NCBI GenBank assembly: GCA_037134755.1
Contig: JBAXLO010000090.1
Coordinates: 1-16,338 of the forward strand
Source: JBAXLO01 sp037134755
GTDB taxonomy: Bacteria; Bacteroidota; Bacteroidia; Bacteroidales; JACABE01
DNA: 16,338 nt
Reading direction: 5' to 3'
The translations under genes were made by a program, and so were the position numbers. Positions 15,327-16,338 of this stretch are shown here, piece by piece. Numbering within the stretch: position 1 is the stretch's first letter; every line of letters starts with the position of its first letter. The notes below the pieces were generated by a model that did no database searches, was not told the DNA's origin, and was given only the letters and a program-made list of their open reading frames with translations.

Positions 15327-15576
15327 CAGAATCTGTTAGATTGAAATGTAACAGTAAATTTGTAAAATCGAAATAATCTCTTTCAAATGAAGCCTCATCT
15401 GTATTATAATTCTTCATTATAACAGCCATGATCTCTTCATAAGTTTTATCCTCTTTAAGGAGATTTATTATTTCAACTCCGATAGGATTTACCGAATATG
15501 ATTCTCCATTAGTGGGATTAAATACAAACCCCATGTCGCTTATAGCGATGTTTTTATTAATTCTCATTGTATTCAT
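15307..15576 (-). CDS. PqqD-like small protein (RRE-type)
   Basis: An 89-residue protein matching the PqqD pattern: beta strands around GFVFNPTNGESYSVN (16-30), then helices IGVEIINLL and YEEIMAVIMKNY, then a final helix. This winged-helix fold (RiPP recognition element) binds leader peptides in peptide modification pathways. No serine phosphopantetheine motif is visible, so it is not an ordinary carrier protein. It is the first gene of the six-gene operon and overlaps the ATP-grasp gene by 20 bp. It ends in an acidic tail (DSDDEKNN). It may present a peptide or another substrate, or be modified itself. An in-frame ATG three codons later (15567) is an alternative start. No precursor peptide gene is seen nearby. 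Confidence 0.7.
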   Translation of the reverse strand: MNTMRINKNIAISDMGFVFNPTNGESYSVNPIGVEIINLLKEDKTYEEIMAVIMKNYNTDEASFERDYFDFTNLLLHFNLTDSDDEKNN

Positions 15577-15636
15577 TAGTTAGTAAGTTAAACTTTTTAA
15601 TTAATAAAATAGTATCAAATCTTTTTTATTATATTA

Positions 15637-15670
15637 CAAAGGTATTATCTAAAATTGTTTTCTCTACAAA
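15637..15670 (-). promoter_or_regulatory. Promoter of the PqqD-like / ATP-grasp / decarboxylase operon
   Basis: On the minus strand TTTG (15667-15670), a 22-nt spacer and TACCTTTG (15637-15644) fit the Bacteroidota consensus. The implied leader is about 55 nt before the ATG at 15576. The palindrome at 15739-15750 and the inverted pair upstream could be regulator sites. Confidence 0.55.
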
Positions 15671-15804
15671 ACATTGCAAAATAAGTCATTTTTGTTATGA
15701 TAGCTGTTACAAAATTACATTTATTTGTTATAAAATTTATAATCGATTATTATGACATATTTTAATCATCATAACAATTTATATTTCAATTTGATTTTAG
15801 ACGT

Positions 15805-15812
15805 TTATCTTT
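15805..15812 (+). promoter_or_regulatory. Orphan -7 box pointing right
   Basis: TATCTTTG matches TAnnTTTG. No plus-strand gene follows within the window, so if active it would make a non-coding or antisense transcript over the Spy-like gene. The only TTTG upstream (15789-15792) is too close for a standard -33 element. Confidence 0.25.
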
Positions 15813-15910
15813 GAGGTTTCCTTCGCGGGATTAAATATAATAACAGACATCACTATTATTTCTAATTGATTGATTTAATTATTTCAAAGATTTATTAAAT
15901 ACTTAACATA

Positions 15911-16338
15911 TTATTGTGGTGGATGTTTTGGTCTTCTATCGAAAATCAATCTTTGTTCGTCGTCTAATACTTTTCTTATATCCATATCATGAGCTATTTG
16001 AAGTTTAGCTATCTTTACTTTTTGCACTGCAATTTCATCTACCACTTTATAAATAGCATCCATCTCAGGAGTTTTTACAGAAGTTAAAGTGTTAAGATGT
16101 GCTTCTTTCTCTCTCATTTCATTTTCTATTGGCAATACATCCTGACTTATCTTTAGTTGAAGCTTTTTAATGCTTTCATTTTGTTCTTTAGTTATGTTAG
16201 GAATGCCGGGTAAAACAGGCGGTGGAGGTGGTTGCAATAAACCATCCGGTGGTAAAGATCTATTGTTTTCTTTTGTCGGCTTTTCCGGTCTTTTATTATC
16301 AACCTGAGCTGATAATTGAAAGCTAATCCCAATTATTA
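15911..16338 (-). CDS. Spy/CpxP-like periplasmic protein, 5' end outside the window
   Basis: The open frame continues to the right edge. Upstream of the TTG at 16237 it reads through a proline-rich linker to IIGISFQLSAQVDN, the end of a signal peptide with likely cleavage after SAQ. The true start is therefore beyond 16338. The mature part has a PPPPPVLPGIP segment followed by a helical region (about 90 residues) with KEQNESIKKLQ, an acidic/basic helix pair and a terminal DDEQRLIFDRR, resembling the LTxxQ-type helical hairpin of the Spy/CpxP/ZraP family, which act as periplasmic chaperones or metal-stress sensors. This is a fold-level guess. It is separate from the six-gene operon, which has its own promoter. 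Confidence 0.65.
   Translation of the reverse strand, partial: IIGISFQLSAQVDNKRPEKPTKENNRSLPPDGLLQPPPPPVLPGIPNITKEQNESIKKLQLKISQDVLPIENEMREKEAHLNTLTSVKTPEMDAIYKVVDEIAVQKVKIAKLQIAHDMDIRKVLDDEQRLIFDRRPKHPPQ

Larger units (their letters stand above)
15577..15910. other. Intergenic region upstream of the six-gene operon
   Basis: No gene of either strand is convincing. It holds the operon promoter (15637-15670), a perfect palindrome ATAATCGATTAT (15739-15750), a 10-bp inverted pair TTGTTATGAT / ATCATAACAA (15692-15701 and 15768-15777), and an orphan plus-strand -7 box at 15805. Confidence 0.65.

Noticed and set aside
15307..15576. Small protein as an acyl carrier protein, as in the butirosin pathway
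   Set aside because: No Asp-Ser-Leu-type phosphopantetheine site is visible, and the pattern fits PqqD better.
15911..16237. 108-residue protein starting at the TTG at 16237
   Set aside because: The frame stays open to the window edge and encodes a signal-peptide end upstream, so this start is an artefact of calling an ORF there.

Overview
The window looks like a chromosomal segment of a low-GC member of the Bacteroidota. The housekeeping proteins are of the type I associate with that phylum. Bacteroidota-style -7 boxes (TAnnTTTG) lie upstream of most transcription units, most starts lack a Shine-Dalgarno sequence, and several genes encode signal peptides or OM-type proteins ending near Ala-Gln. 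I cannot fix the order or genus from sequence alone.

Left part (1-4090). A 42-bp palindrome-bearing tandem array runs off the left edge and is followed by a CCTGACAGG inverted repeat. Then come a phosphohexomutase (glmM-type) and sucC, both on the minus strand. Each is followed by a hairpin, and the two hairpins share nearly the same stem. A lolD-type ABC ATPase reads the other way and meets the next operon across a GCGAAA-rich inverted-repeat region.

Middle part (4091-8682). A minus-strand operon encodes a soluble PRC-barrel/MgtE_N/CBS protein followed by an Nramp-related transporter. The transporter's metal-site motifs (DNDAGG, TIAPW) resemble the magnesium-transporting Nramp-related branch rather than manganese/iron Nramps. 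This operon has a good promoter and a structured leader of about 128 nt, which could be a cis-acting metal sensor. A membrane-anchored class A beta-lactamase-fold serine hydrolase follows on the plus strand. After it come five 42-bp units, each with an AT-rich palindromic core.

Right part (8683-15576). One long minus-strand operon runs from a clear promoter to a strong intrinsic terminator, with genes overlapping or within about 32 bp. Order: PqqD-like small protein; CarB/PylC-like ATP-grasp ligase; LysA-fold PLP decarboxylase with a changed substrate motif; a urea-transporter domain fused to an M23 metallopeptidase; a TPR/outer-membrane beta-barrel protein; a periplasmic TPR protein. The set runs from cytoplasmic chemistry (carrier or recognition protein, amide ligation, decarboxylation) through the inner membrane and periplasm to the outer membrane. 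My inference is an undescribed pathway that makes an amino-acid- or peptide-derived product and handles it in the envelope. This is the best candidate for a new system here.

Right edge. The 3' part of a Spy/CpxP-like periplasmic protein gene enters from beyond the window.
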